From positions 1 through 38,373 of IMG/VR virus record IMGVR_UViG_3300047678_000019: a stretch of DNA of 38,373 nt; one strand, written 5' to 3'. The position numbers and the translations under genes are program-made. Source of the stretch: a virus. Shown piece after piece: positions 14,883 to 23,270 of the stretch; position 1 is the first letter of the stretch; the number at the start of each line of letters is the position of its first letter. Under the pieces are notes generated by a model. It was not told the DNA's origin. It did not search any database and saw only the letters and a program-made list of their open reading frames with translations.

Positions 14883-15457
14883 ACGGGTGAGTGCAGCACG
14901 ATACCGGCGCTAATCACGGCAGAGCCGACGATAAGACGGCCATATCCCACTGGGACAGGATGGCCCTGTGCGGTAGTGTTGACCGCGCCTCTGAAATTAT
15001 TATTTGGGCGATTGCTCTCAGATTCTTGTGGGCCTCCTCCAACGCTTGGCACTGGCGTAAGCAACTGCACGACGCCGCCAACAGCAACGGCAATACCGAG
15101 CTTGATTAGCGGCGCAGAAAACGCAGCAGTTGCCGGAAAATAGGCCAACACAACGCCCACAACAATCAGCACAGCGCCCAGAATGACTTGCAAAACGCCC
15201 TGCTTCGCACCTTGGATGACGGGCGCAAAAACAATCTTGCCGGTCTTTTGCACCGTCAACTGATCCGCGCCGATATTCTCGCGTCCGTTGAACACGGCAA
15301 ACGTCGTTCCGGCCTTGTCCATATCGAGAATGGTTTTCTCGAAGTCTTTAAAGTTCGCACGCAAGGCGCGCACAGCTTCGGCGGGCGACTTGACGGCGAA
15401 CCGATGGCGACGCCCGTACTTCTTTCCGAGTTCGCCGGTCAGGATGATTTCACGCAT
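14879..15457 (-). CDS. I: Lambda I-like tail tip assembly protein
   Basis: A 192-residue protein with the gpI layout: an N-terminal ubiquitin-like domain (MREIILTGELGKKYG, AVKSPAEAVRALRANF), a hydrophobic glycine-rich middle (about 85-135: VILGAVLIVVGVVLAYFP), and a C-terminal end near VGYGRLIVGSAVISAGI. In lambda, gpI is needed for tail-tip assembly with gpK but is not in the finished virion. It sits between the K-like and J-like genes, overlapping each. Confidence 0.88.
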   Translation of the reverse strand: MREIILTGELGKKYGRRHRFAVKSPAEAVRALRANFKDFEKTILDMDKAGTTFAVFNGRENIGADQLTVQKTGKIVFAPVIQGAKQGVLQVILGAVLIVVGVVLAYFPATAAFSAPLIKLGIAVAVGGVVQLLTPVPSVGGGPQESESNRPNNNFRGAVNTTAQGHPVPVGYGRLIVGSAVISAGIVLHSPV

Positions 15458-16145
15458 GGTTTTCGTGCCTCAGATAGCAACTTTTATGCTTGAGCCAATA
15501 ACCACCAAAAATATCCCTGCATGACAAGCGGCCATACAGGTGATGAAGCATCTTGTTATGCCCCAGATAAATCGCGGCATGGTTAGGCACGTTGGAAAGC
15601 ACTTGCATCAGAATCACATCGTGCAAAGCTGGTTCGTCAACTTTGCGGAAACCTGCGGCGGCGAAATTATCCAGATATAGATTGCCGCCCTTTTTCCACC
15701 AGTTATCGTCGCGGTCAAAATCAGGGATGGTGATGCCGAGTTCTTGGGCGTAGTAATCGCGCACAAGGGCGTAACAATCTAAGACGCCATGCGAGAACGT
15801 GCGCCCTATCAGCGGAGCCTTGAACCCGCAAGGCTGACAGCAGCCCCACACATTGGCGGGTAGCGCGAGGATGTGCCAAGGCAGGCCCGATGCCTCACAA
15901 GATGTTTTGTCAGCCTCTGACGGATGACAAGGCGCGTCAGGGTGCGAATGAAACACAGCCACGATCTCGCCGCGTTCTTCGGCGTCGGCGTAGTCCTGCG
16001 GGCTTAGAATGAAGTGGTCGCCATTGCCGGATTTATTTTCGCAGCGGTGATAAATCTCATCATCGCCAACCCGAACAACGAGGCCACAGGCTTCGCGTGG
16101 ATAGGCTTCGCGCGCGTGTGAGGTGGCATCATGTTGCCAAGTCAC
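15450..16145 (-). CDS. K: Lambda K-like tail protein (JAMM plus NlpC/P60)
   Basis: A 231-residue protein with two peptidase domains. The N-terminal JAB/MPN domain has a Glu in REACGL and the zinc signature HSHPDAPCHPSEAD (HxHx7Sx2D). The C-terminal NlpC/P60 domain has its Cys in GVLDCYALVRDYY and a His in PNHAAIYLG. In lambda, gpK acts in tail-tip assembly and probably peptidoglycan cleavage. It starts with GTG at 16145, overlapping the L-like stop (GTGA), and overlaps the I-like gene by 8 bases. Confidence 0.9.
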   Translation of the reverse strand: MTWQHDATSHAREAYPREACGLVVRVGDDEIYHRCENKSGNGDHFILSPQDYADAEERGEIVAVFHSHPDAPCHPSEADKTSCEASGLPWHILALPANVWGCCQPCGFKAPLIGRTFSHGVLDCYALVRDYYAQELGITIPDFDRDDNWWKKGGNLYLDNFAAAGFRKVDEPALHDVILMQVLSNVPNHAAIYLGHNKMLHHLYGRLSCRDIFGGYWLKHKSCYLRHENHA

Positions 16146-17329
16146 CTGACTAGACCCGCAGCAGGAAACCCGCCGAACGATATAGGAACAGATTGGCCGG
16201 TCAGGTCTTGTCCGAATCTCAGCTTGCAGGAATTAATGCGTTTCGGGCATTTGTCCTGCGTGTAGAGAGGATCATCCGAAGGCAGGGCGAGGATAGCGGC
16301 ATCAAGCGTGTCGGATGCTGTAGCGCGTGCGGTGATGGCGTTGTCGCGTGTCGTCAGTGCGGTGTTATAGGCTGTTGTTGCAGCCGCGCAGCCTGCGGGG
16401 ATCCCCCAAACTTCGATTTTGTAAAAGCTGCCGGTAACGGTCTGCCGATAACCAACGCCACCCGTCGCAACAAAGTCGCCGCGCCGATAGACCGAGCCTA
16501 GTGAAACCGTCGCCCCGTTATATAACGCTACGTTATACGAAGTATTTTGGCCTGCGATGAAAACATAATACTCAGCGGCGACTGTTGCAGAATAGGAAGA
16601 TGAAAGCAGGCCATATAAGCAGGCCGATTCCATGTTGCTCGAAGCAGTAACCAGCGCGGCCTCTGCATTCATCAATTCTGTTTTGCGCGCCTGTAAAGCG
16701 TTATACGCGGCGATGACGGCATTCCCCTCTGCGCTGCTGGCCGATGAGATAAACGTGTCGTTGGCGTCCCATATTGGCGCGCCAGTAAAGCCGCATTCCG
16801 GCCCACGATAGGCCCATGAGCATAGGTTGCGGATGATCTGCCGACGTGGAAGCTGTACGCCCTGCACATCGAACGCCGCCGCTAGTTCAAACTCCACCGC
16901 GTTCTTGTTTTCCGCGCTCTTTCTGTCTATCGAATAAACGTCATCGGCCAGATGCGAGTCAGGGTCAGCCGTTGGGTTCGTGCCGCCTGGGAAGTTCACG
17001 GCATCCAGATATTTGACCAGCGTCCGCTTGCGGGTGATCTTCGCGCCGAGCAAATCGTTAAAGCTGAGAACGAATGCCGATATAAGTCCGGTGACGTTCG
17101 CAACGGTCATCTTCGGGCGCGGGATCGTTCCGGTTCCGGTGATTGCAAAGCCAGTCGCTTGTACGGGGAACGCAGAATAGATGTTGCCCTGCCAGGTCAC
17201 GTCGCCGCCGATCTGATTCGTTCCCGCGTGGAAACGCACCAGTTCACCGCCAAGCGGGGTCAGGTCTAGCTCGAACAGTTCCACCAACGCGCTCGGACTG
17301 AGCGCGGCAATGTCGGCTTCGATGGTCAT
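16142..17329 (-). CDS. L: Lambda L-like minor tail protein with large insertion
   Basis: A 395-residue protein; lambda gpL has about 232. The N-terminal domain (1-165) is typical (VELFELDLTPLGG, RFHAGTNQIGGDVTWQGN). The four family cysteines that bind an iron-sulfur cluster in lambda gpL are present: C170 and C179 (LCSWAYRGPECG), and C361 and C368 (CPKRINSCKLRFG). Between the second and third are 181 residues, including a helical segment (205-235), a beta-rich domain (about 236-312) and a second helical segment (315-350), where lambda has only about 20. The insertion is in frame and flanked by normal family sequence. It ends overlapping the K-like gene. Confidence 0.88.
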   Translation of the reverse strand: MTIEADIAALSPSALVELFELDLTPLGGELVRFHAGTNQIGGDVTWQGNIYSAFPVQATGFAITGTGTIPRPKMTVANVTGLISAFVLSFNDLLGAKITRKRTLVKYLDAVNFPGGTNPTADPDSHLADDVYSIDRKSAENKNAVEFELAAAFDVQGVQLPRRQIIRNLCSWAYRGPECGFTGAPIWDANDTFISSASSAEGNAVIAAYNALQARKTELMNAEAALVTASSNMESACLYGLLSSSYSATVAAEYYVFIAGQNTSYNVALYNGATVSLGSVYRRGDFVATGGVGYRQTVTGSFYKIEVWGIPAGCAAATTAYNTALTTRDNAITARATASDTLDAAILALPSDDPLYTQDKCPKRINSCKLRFGQDLTGQSVPISFGGFPAAGLVR

Positions 17330-17658
17330 TCAAAGACCTGTTCAAACTGCGCGGTTAGTTGGTAGGAATCGAATTGATCCACCTTCAAGCCGTATTCTTG
17401 GCACTTGAATTTGCCAGTGGTTCCGGCGGGTGAAGTCCAATCAAATGAATCCACGCCGTTCAGGGCTTTCACGAACGCGAGAATTGCCGCTATGCGCCCC
17501 GATAGGGTTCCGCTAAATGTGAGACTCCATTTTTCAGGATTGGTATTGATTCCGTCCGCAATACGCTGCTCGTAACCGTCACCAAACTTGACCGAGATCG
17601 TGCGCGGCTTCGCGGTGAGGTCTATGCCGTAATCTGGCGCGTATGAAAACGTACTCAT
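17326..17658 (-). CDS. M: Lambda M-like minor tail protein
   Basis: A 110-residue distal-tail protein of the gpM family: FSYAPDYGIDLTAKPRTISVKFGDGYEQRIADGIN, then WSLTFSGTL and FDWTSPAG, ending in a beta strand. In lambda it joins the tail tube to the tip. It overlaps the tape measure stop and the L-like start by ATGA. Confidence 0.9.
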   Translation of the reverse strand: MSTFSYAPDYGIDLTAKPRTISVKFGDGYEQRIADGINTNPEKWSLTFSGTLSGRIAAILAFVKALNGVDSFDWTSPAGTTGKFKCQEYGLKVDQFDSYQLTAQFEQVFE

Positions 17659-19739
17659 GCCAGCAGACCCCCGTTGCGTTTCTGGTCTATCAATTCAGCG
17701 CGGACGATTGCGGAGATTCGGTTGCCGAGTTCGCGGGCGTCCTTATCGCTCGTGCCTTGCGAACTTTGCTGACCTTTTTCGACGCTGACATTCACGGTCA
17801 CGTTATTCGTGCCGCCGCCGTTCCCGAATTGACCGTTAGGCGTAACCGTTCCAGCCGATGAAGGCGTGAACAACTCAGGGCCACGTTCGCCAACTAGGTA
17901 TGGCATCCCTCTATTCAAGCCGCCGCCGTCTGCGTTGCCCGATACAGCGCCACCAAAGGCAGCGCCAAGAGCAGAGAGGAATCCGTTGTCGCTACTCGCC
18001 AAGCCACCAAATACTGATTTCAGAATTTTAGCAGATGCGGCCTGTGCCGCAGCCTTTGCCAAGAACGTGACGAAGTTTTTAAGCAGGCCGTCCAACCCAT
18101 TTTTGAATGGGTCAAACAGAAAGTCAGCGAATGCACTCTGGATGTTCTGAGCCGCAGCTTTGGCGAACTCCGTCATTTGGTCGGTGTCGTCGCCGAATGA
18201 GGTTTTTAATCCGTGAAGTTTGTCCTGCGCTTCTTGAGTTGCGCGTGAGTAAGTCTCAGGGTCAATCAATGGCTTGCCATTGACGAAGGTATCTCGCAGT
18301 TCATTCAGCCTTGCAATCTCAGCGTTGAACTTTTCCAGCGGCGTGCGGGTTTCCTCGAATATGTCACCCGCCTCCTTCTGCTTGTCGTTCAATTCTTTCT
18401 GCTTGTCGTACTCGGCCGCGAGTGATTGCAAATGTTTTGACTGCGCTGGGGTGACTACGCCGTAATACTTGTTGGCAAGGCCAATCTGAACCTGTTGTAG
18501 CTTGGTCAGGTCGCCGTATAGAGCGTTCTGCTTCGAGAGAGCAAGGATTTCACGGTCAATGTCGCTCAGTCTTTCCTTTGAAGCCTTGGAGCCTGAATCA
18601 GTATCCGTGTTGATGATGCTGCGAGCGTTTAGCCCCTGCCTGAACGGTATCGCTTGGCCTGCATTGTCAGCGGCCAGTGGTTTCGGTTTGAGATAATCCA
18701 AACCGTCAACGATTCTCTGAGCCTCAGAATTAAATGCAGATGCGGGAGTTTTCTGGCTGTTGTTAAAAAACGTGTACGCGCCATAAGCAGGGATGAGCGT
18801 GCCGATCAATCTTTGCGTGGTTGTCGTGTTGAGTTGGAACTTTGCAACCATTTCACCGACGGCTTGCGCCCCACCTACTGCGCCTGCGATCACCTTCGCC
18901 AATGCGCCCGCGAAGTCCAAAGCGCCCGCCGTAAGTTTTGCGAATGCCTCCTGCGTTTCAGGGTCTTGCAGCGTGTGGGTCAGGTCTTTGACAGAAGAAG
19001 TTGCTTCGTCAAGATTGCCGCCGCTGCCTTCGAGTAAATCCCCGAACGCTTCTTTTAATTGCTTGAGAGAACCGCCGAAAGTATTGGCGGCAGCGCGTGC
19101 AGAATTGCCGAATTCAGTCTCAAGTTCTTTTAGGATGACTTGTTGAGCTTCGGCCTGCCTCCCTGTATCAATCAGGGATTGAATGACATCCTTTTGTGCA
19201 TCGCTGAAAGTTACGCCGACGCGCTTCAAAGCGGTGATGCCTTGAACCGGATCGTTCAACGCTTTGCCGAGTTGGATGGCCGAGGATTTCAAATCCTGAC
19301 CCAGAGCAACACTCATGTTCAGAACGGCTTCGGTGGCCGTCGGCAATATGTCTTTGCCGATATTCGTAAACGTCAGCAGCAGCGATTGCGCGTTGGTGAT
19401 CGCCTCATCGCCGAATGTCGTTACAGCTTCCAGCGATTTTGACAATCCAAGAACTTCGTCAGCAGTAACGCCAGCAATGCCGCCTGTGGATTTCAGGACA
19501 GCATTTAGCTGGCTTATCGCGTGTTCTGACTCAATCGTGTTCTGAATGATTGCGCCGAAGAACGCGCCCGCTGAAAGCCCTGCGAACAGCCCGCCGAACG
19601 CTTGACGAATGTTGCCCGTCGCTGTTTTAAGCTGCTTTTCCGTCGCCTCGCCCTGCTGCCCCAGCTTTTTTACGTCCTCCGTCGCGGTCTTGGCCTGCGA
19701 TGAATCAACGGCCAGTATTAGCTTGGCGTATTCGAGCAT
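17655..19739 (-). CDS. H: Tape measure protein (lambda H-like)
   Basis: A 694-residue tape measure. The N-terminal coiled coil (KTATEDVKKLGQQGEATEKQLKTA) is followed by a hydrophobic, glycine-rich segment (GGLFAGLSAGAFFGAIIQ) and long helices with LTFTNIGKDILPTATEAVLNMSVALG and RVGVTFSDAQKDVI, typical of the family. The C-terminal region (FADFLFDPFKNGLDGLLKNFVTFLAKAA and a Gly-rich end with PYLVGERGPELF) matches the lambda-type C-terminal domain. Its length sets the tail length. The ATG at 19739 gives MLEYAKLILAVDSSQ; it overlaps the GT frameshift product by 22 bases. Confidence 0.92.
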   Translation of the reverse strand: MLEYAKLILAVDSSQAKTATEDVKKLGQQGEATEKQLKTATGNIRQAFGGLFAGLSAGAFFGAIIQNTIESEHAISQLNAVLKSTGGIAGVTADEVLGLSKSLEAVTTFGDEAITNAQSLLLTFTNIGKDILPTATEAVLNMSVALGQDLKSSAIQLGKALNDPVQGITALKRVGVTFSDAQKDVIQSLIDTGRQAEAQQVILKELETEFGNSARAAANTFGGSLKQLKEAFGDLLEGSGGNLDEATSSVKDLTHTLQDPETQEAFAKLTAGALDFAGALAKVIAGAVGGAQAVGEMVAKFQLNTTTTQRLIGTLIPAYGAYTFFNNSQKTPASAFNSEAQRIVDGLDYLKPKPLAADNAGQAIPFRQGLNARSIINTDTDSGSKASKERLSDIDREILALSKQNALYGDLTKLQQVQIGLANKYYGVVTPAQSKHLQSLAAEYDKQKELNDKQKEAGDIFEETRTPLEKFNAEIARLNELRDTFVNGKPLIDPETYSRATQEAQDKLHGLKTSFGDDTDQMTEFAKAAAQNIQSAFADFLFDPFKNGLDGLLKNFVTFLAKAAAQAASAKILKSVFGGLASSDNGFLSALGAAFGGAVSGNADGGGLNRGMPYLVGERGPELFTPSSAGTVTPNGQFGNGGGTNNVTVNVSVEKGQQSSQGTSDKDARELGNRISAIVRAELIDQKRNGGLLA

Positions 19740-20394
19740 CGGATGGCATCCAGTTTGATGAGTACGTCTAATTCCCACCGATCAAGTGAACGGCGGGTCA
19801 TTAGCGACCAGTGATAAATTTCAGAGTAAGTAAGCGGCTGCTTAATCTGCGAAAACCACTCAATGAGATAAGCGAACTCATCGGGGAATTCGACTACAGT
19901 GAGTTCGGGCGGTTTCTTTCCGGTGGCGGCTTGTACCGCCAGCAAATGCTCTTTGAGGCTTTTGCCGGTGTCGCCTATTCGCTCACTGAGCTTTCTTTCG
20001 TTTCTGGCCCACTCGTAGAGGTGGGCGATTCGACGAAAAAACGGCGGTCATCCGCTGCAAGCTGGTCAATGCGTTCCGCGATCTGTGGCGCGTTCTTCAA
20101 CAGATTGACCACGTTCTCTCCGGTGCATGGGAGGTCGAAACTCCAAGCCGATACAAGCGCGGCCTTGAGTTGCAGCAGTTCAGATTCGGCGCGAACCTTA
20201 CGAGCCGCTTCGTCTAGCCCTGCGATCTCTTTAGCCGCCGCGCGCATTGCCGCGTCCCTGCGCGACAGGAACGCATCTGACCACTGACTCAGGATGACCA
20301 ACCAATGTTCAGTCGCCTTGCCATCGGGAGTAAACAAGGGCAATTTCTTGCCCTCGTTCGCCTTTTCGCGGATGAAGAATTGCTCAATGCTCAT
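19718..20394 (-). CDS. GT: GT tail assembly chaperone (-1 frameshift fusion)
   Basis: Predicted product of a -1 ribosomal frameshift. The ribosome reads 120 codons of the G frame, slips back one base on TTTTTTC (20041-20035), and continues in the T frame for 105 residues to the stop at 19718-19720, giving about 225 residues. The T frame is open all the way from the slip site and reads RRIAHLYEWARNERKLSERI, then the segment with TVVEFPDEFAYLIEWF. In lambda, gpG and gpGT bind the tape measure and recruit tube subunits in a fixed ratio. The T part has no strong start of its own, supporting expression as a fusion. Confidence 0.85.
19975..20394 (-). CDS. G: G tail assembly chaperone (unshifted product)
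   Basis: A 139-residue lambda G-like protein: MSIEQFFIREKANEGKKLPLFTPDGKATEHWLVI, then a long helical region and an acidic, Ser/Thr-rich tail (VESPTSTSGPETKESSVSE) beyond the slip site. It lies between the tube and tape measure genes, as in lambda. Its start overlaps the tube gene stop (TAATG). Confidence 0.88.
   Translation of the reverse strand: MSIEQFFIREKANEGKKLPLFTPDGKATEHWLVILSQWSDAFLSRRDAAMRAAAKEIAGLDEAARKVRAESELLQLKAALVSAWSFDLPCTGENVVNLLKNAPQIAERIDQLAADDRRFFVESPTSTSGPETKESSVSE
20035..20041 (-). promoter_or_regulatory. Programmed -1 frameshift slippery site TTTTTTC
   Basis: In the G frame the codons are CGT TTT TTC, giving the heptamer T TTT TTC, a standard X-XXY-YYZ slip site on which both tRNAs can re-pair after moving back one base. 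The -1 frame downstream has no stop until 19720, past the G stop at 19975. The position, 19 codons before the G stop, fits the lambda G-T system. Confidence 0.85.
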
Positions 20395-21560
20395 TACGGG
20401 CTAGTCCGTGTGACGGTCAGGGTTTGGCTGCTCGTATCCAGCCCCGCCGAGTAGGTGTATTGCGGGATGATGGCGCCGGGGCCGCTGACGCCTTTCGTCG
20501 CGTTGGTGTAAATAACCTTGCCGAGATCGAACTTGATACTGTTGCTGCCGTCCGTGCCGGTGATGCTCACGCTGGTGTCGGTTTCGTCCAGATGCTTGTC
20601 GTACAGCGTGCCGTCAGTGAGATAGGCGCTCAACTGGCCCGATACGGTAGCGATGCCGTTGCCGACGCAATACGCCTGCCGCGTGCCGACCGCGAAGGCT
20701 GGCGTCATGCCGTTGTCGAGTTTCAGTGACAGGTCGGTGGCGATCCCCAGCGCAGAGCCGCCTTCGGTGATGGCGGCATCGGTGGTCACAAACGGATCGG
20801 TGGAGCCTGCGGCGGTGAAAGTATCGCTGCCGACAGTGTAGGTTTCCGCAGCCTTGCCGATGATGCCGAAGGTGATGGCGAAGCGAGCGTTCAGAGCCGC
20901 GTTGACATCCATCGTCGTGACTTCGCAGCCTCGATAGATGTAATCCAGCGACTTGTCGGTGTGACGCTCAAGAACCGAGAACGTGCGGCGCGTGCTGCCG
21001 ATGGTCAGTTTGTCGGATTTGGAAACAATGGTCACGGACTCGCCTGCGGCGTCATCCACAATCACATCTCCATCAGTGCCGCCGATGGTGATTTTGCCAG
21101 CGGTCACAGCGGTGATGACGAAGCTGCTGTTGTTGACCACGACACCTGCGCCAGTGAAGCCGCTGACATTAATCGTTTGACCAACAGCAAAACCTGCGGT
21201 CACAAAACCGTTGCCGGAATCATTGAAGCTGTTGTCCGACGCGGCGGCGCTGATAGTGGATGCGGTTTTCGTAGCAACTGCCGCCCAAGTGCCTTGCAAT
21301 GCCGCTTCAATCAAATCGTCATGGCTGGCGATGCTGAGTTCACCGGCAATCGTGCCTTGCGTCGAGTAAGTGCCTTGACGCGCGACTTCGCGCTGACGAT
21401 CTGCGCGGATTTCGTTGGAAAGAATCTGCGCGGTGTTGCGGGCGATGTTTTCCGATACGAAACGAATCGGTAGCCATGCAGGAGTTCCAGGCAAAGAGCC
21501 TGACCCATCTTCCATACAGTAATAAAGTTTGGTGGCAATGCCATTTGCGAAACAAGTCAT
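20394..21560 (-). CDS. V: Major tail tube protein (V-like)
   Basis: A 388-residue tail tube subunit. The ends carry the tube fold (WLPIRFVSENIARNTAQILSNEIRADRQ near the N-terminus; GVGTRQAYCVGNGIATVSGQLSAYL-like segment and IKFDLGKVIYTNA toward the C-terminus). Residues about 105-185 form a beta-rich segment (NGFVTAGFAVGQTINVSGF, KITIGGTDGDVIVDDAAG) that looks like an Ig-like or beta-sandwich insertion exposed on the tube. It has a strong AAGGAG Shine-Dalgarno, as expected for a highly expressed structural protein, and lies directly before the G/GT genes. Confidence 0.85.
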   Translation of the reverse strand: MTCFANGIATKLYYCMEDGSGSLPGTPAWLPIRFVSENIARNTAQILSNEIRADRQREVARQGTYSTQGTIAGELSIASHDDLIEAALQGTWAAVATKTASTISAAASDNSFNDSGNGFVTAGFAVGQTINVSGFTGAGVVVNNSSFVITAVTAGKITIGGTDGDVIVDDAAGESVTIVSKSDKLTIGSTRRTFSVLERHTDKSLDYIYRGCEVTTMDVNAALNARFAITFGIIGKAAETYTVGSDTFTAAGSTDPFVTTDAAITEGGSALGIATDLSLKLDNGMTPAFAVGTRQAYCVGNGIATVSGQLSAYLTDGTLYDKHLDETDTSVSITGTDGSNSIKFDLGKVIYTNATKGVSGPGAIIPQYTYSAGLDTSSQTLTVTRTSP

Positions 21561-21570
21561 GTGTATCTCC

Positions 21571-21990
21571 TTAGCGCGTGGTCAGTGCGACCCATGTAAT
21601 TGAAATAGAAAGGCGCAGCCAGCCGTCCTCGTTGCGAATGCGCCCACGCTCGCAAGAACGAACCAGCACACACTGGCCCATGTAGGTGAAACGAGTCCCA
21701 GCCTTGAACGCGGTTCCGATGCTGTCAGCAGCGGCCAGATGCGGTTGTGTGCCGCCGTTCAATGGATAGTTGAGGTCAATTTGCAGAATGCCGAGGTGTT
21801 CATCCTGCCCGCCCTCGCCTAGCGAACTGGGCGGCGATGACGCGGGGAGATTGAAAACAGCGGCCCACTTCGTATTCGCAGCGGGCGGCGTGAAGTCGCG
21901 GCCCTCGTAGGCGATGTTGCTGATGGACAGCGAAGAAAGCGCCGCCGCCGCCGCCGTAATAAGGGCAGCGTTGATATTAATTTCGCTCAT
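21571..21990 (-). CDS. U: Tail terminator protein (U-like, DUF4128)
   Basis: A 139-residue protein with NIAYEGRDFTPPAANTKWAAVFNLP, then HLGILQIDLNYPLNGGT and a C-terminal ISITWVALTTR. The pattern matches DUF4128/gpU-type terminators, which cap the tail tube and join it to the head. It sits between the gp10-like protein and the tube gene, the usual place. Confidence 0.78.
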   Translation of the reverse strand: MSEININAALITAAAAALSSLSISNIAYEGRDFTPPAANTKWAAVFNLPASSPPSSLGEGGQDEHLGILQIDLNYPLNGGTQPHLAAADSIGTAFKAGTRFTYMGQCVLVRSCERGRIRNEDGWLRLSISITWVALTTR

Positions 21991-22367
21991 CGGGCTTTGT
22001 CTTTCAGGATTTGTTCGACGCGGGCGAAGTTCGTGCGAACCATGCCTGCGGGCGCTTGGCGCGAGTAGCCTTCCTCTAGCCGTTCTGCATAAGGGAGATT
22101 GTTTGCCATGTAGACCGTATCTCCGAGCTGTCCAAGATTGCTTTCGAGTTCAGCGCCCGCTGCGCGGCCCGATGGATCAAGCCGCCCGATTGCGCTGTCC
22201 TTTGGAGTATTGATGCTGGTTTGCCAGTTGCCGCGTGCGCGGCCCGTATCCACTGGCGTGCCTTCGATGACGGAGCCGAACAGTTCCAACACAACGGCTT
22301 GGCGCGTTTTCTCTAGCCCCTGTCCTATTCTGTTAGCGACATTGGCGAGGTCAACGGCGAAACTCAT
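21987..22367 (-). CDS. Tail completion / HK97 gp10-like protein
   Basis: A 126-residue protein with the gp10-like signature TPVDTGRARGNWQTSIN and the later NNLPYAERLEEGYSRQAPAGMVR. These proteins (HK97 gp10, lambda Z-like) act in head-tail joining or tail completion. ATGA overlaps link it to the genes on both sides. Confidence 0.82.
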   Translation of the reverse strand: MSFAVDLANVANRIGQGLEKTRQAVVLELFGSVIEGTPVDTGRARGNWQTSINTPKDSAIGRLDPSGRAAGAELESNLGQLGDTVYMANNLPYAERLEEGYSRQAPAGMVRTNFARVEQILKDKAR

Positions 22368-22723
22368 TTTCTGACTTGAGCTTTGTAGAGCAAGGCAGTC
22401 GCGCCGGGGTTTATTTCAACCACGTTGACGATCTGCCAAATATCCGAACCCACGATGAGTAAGTCCGACAGCGTAGGAGCCACAGCGCCATCCACAATTG
22501 CGATTCTGTCGCCCTGCTGGATTTCAGCCTCGGAAACGTAATCTTTCGTGATGTTGGTGATAACGGCCCTGACATTCGTGTCAGCCGTCGAGCCGCCGCT
22601 GACGATTCCCGTTACGGGGTCATAACTACCGCCCGTCACCTTACGCAGCGATGCGTCTAGGCCAAAGCGATCCACCAGCCTCTTGCTCGTCGCATAGAGA
22701 CTTGAATAATCGAAGGCGGTCAT
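22364..22723 (-). CDS. Head-tail connector (head closure-like)
   Basis: A 119-residue beta-rich protein (VRAVITNITKDYVSEAEIQQGDRIAIV, then LIVGSDIWQIVNVVEINPG). Its size, composition and place between the adaptor and the gp10-like protein fit a head-closure/stopper protein. No individual residues identify it firmly. Confidence 0.65.
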   Translation of the reverse strand: MTAFDYSSLYATSKRLVDRFGLDASLRKVTGGSYDPVTGIVSGGSTADTNVRAVITNITKDYVSEAEIQQGDRIAIVDGAVAPTLSDLLIVGSDIWQIVNVVEINPGATALLYKAQVRK

Positions 22724-23217
22724 GCGCGGACTAGAAAGAGGCCGCGTGTTTGTAGGTAGTCCGCGAACTGTGCGCGAGATTGGCGTTCGGCGGCGGCTGG
22801 CAATAACCGTTCAGTGACTTTCAAAGTTCCGTAAGTCACGGCGATTACGTCCACCTTTTCGCTGCTGACCGGCCCTTTCATGGTTTCGACGGGGTTGCTG
22901 TCATCCGCGTAAATCTCAGCGGCAAGGGCCATCTGTCCGTATTGAATGCGGGCAGGAATGTAATTGTCTGGGAGATATTCCCAATCTATTTTCACGTTGT
23001 AGCGCGGCCAAGAAAGAGCCTGCTGTGCGTGTACTTTTGTTCCTTTCCATTGCATGTTCTGCATGGTCAGCGCAGCGCGGCGCAGCAGTGCTTCTTGAGC
23101 GGATGTATCCGATGGGATACTAAAGCCGTATTTGGCTGCGTATGACACAAGATCAGCCGCAGACGCAAACGAGTCCGCGCCAGTGACGTTCGAGCCATCT
23201 TCAATAATTAGCGCCAT
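22720..23217 (-). CDS. Head-tail adaptor (DnaT-like annotated family)
   Basis: A 165-residue protein: MALIIEDGSNVTGADSFAS, then YAAKYGFSIP, LRRAALTMQNMQWKGTKVHAQQALSWPR, and AALAAEIY-type helices. Members are often labelled DnaT-like single-strand binding proteins, but their constant place after the coat gene and the helical fold argue for a head-completion adaptor (P22 gp4-like). I favour the adaptor role. Confidence 0.7.
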   Translation of the reverse strand: MALIIEDGSNVTGADSFASAADLVSYAAKYGFSIPSDTSAQEALLRRAALTMQNMQWKGTKVHAQQALSWPRYNVKIDWEYLPDNYIPARIQYGQMALAAEIYADDSNPVETMKGPVSSEKVDVIAVTYGTLKVTERLLPAAAERQSRAQFADYLQTRGLFLVRA

Positions 23218-23228
23218 CTGTTCCCCTC

Positions 23229-23260
23229 AAAAAAAGGGGCAAGCCCATGCCTGCCCCTTT
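23229..23260 (-). terminator. Terminator after the coat gene
   Basis: A 9-bp stem AAAGGGGCA (23233-23241) and TGCCCCTTT (23252-23260), with a 10-base loop, is followed on the minus strand by seven Ts (23235-23229). It is placed directly after the coat gene stop, so it should leave coat mRNA more abundant than the connector and tail messages downstream. Confidence 0.82.
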
Positions 23261-23270
23261 ATTTTACGCC

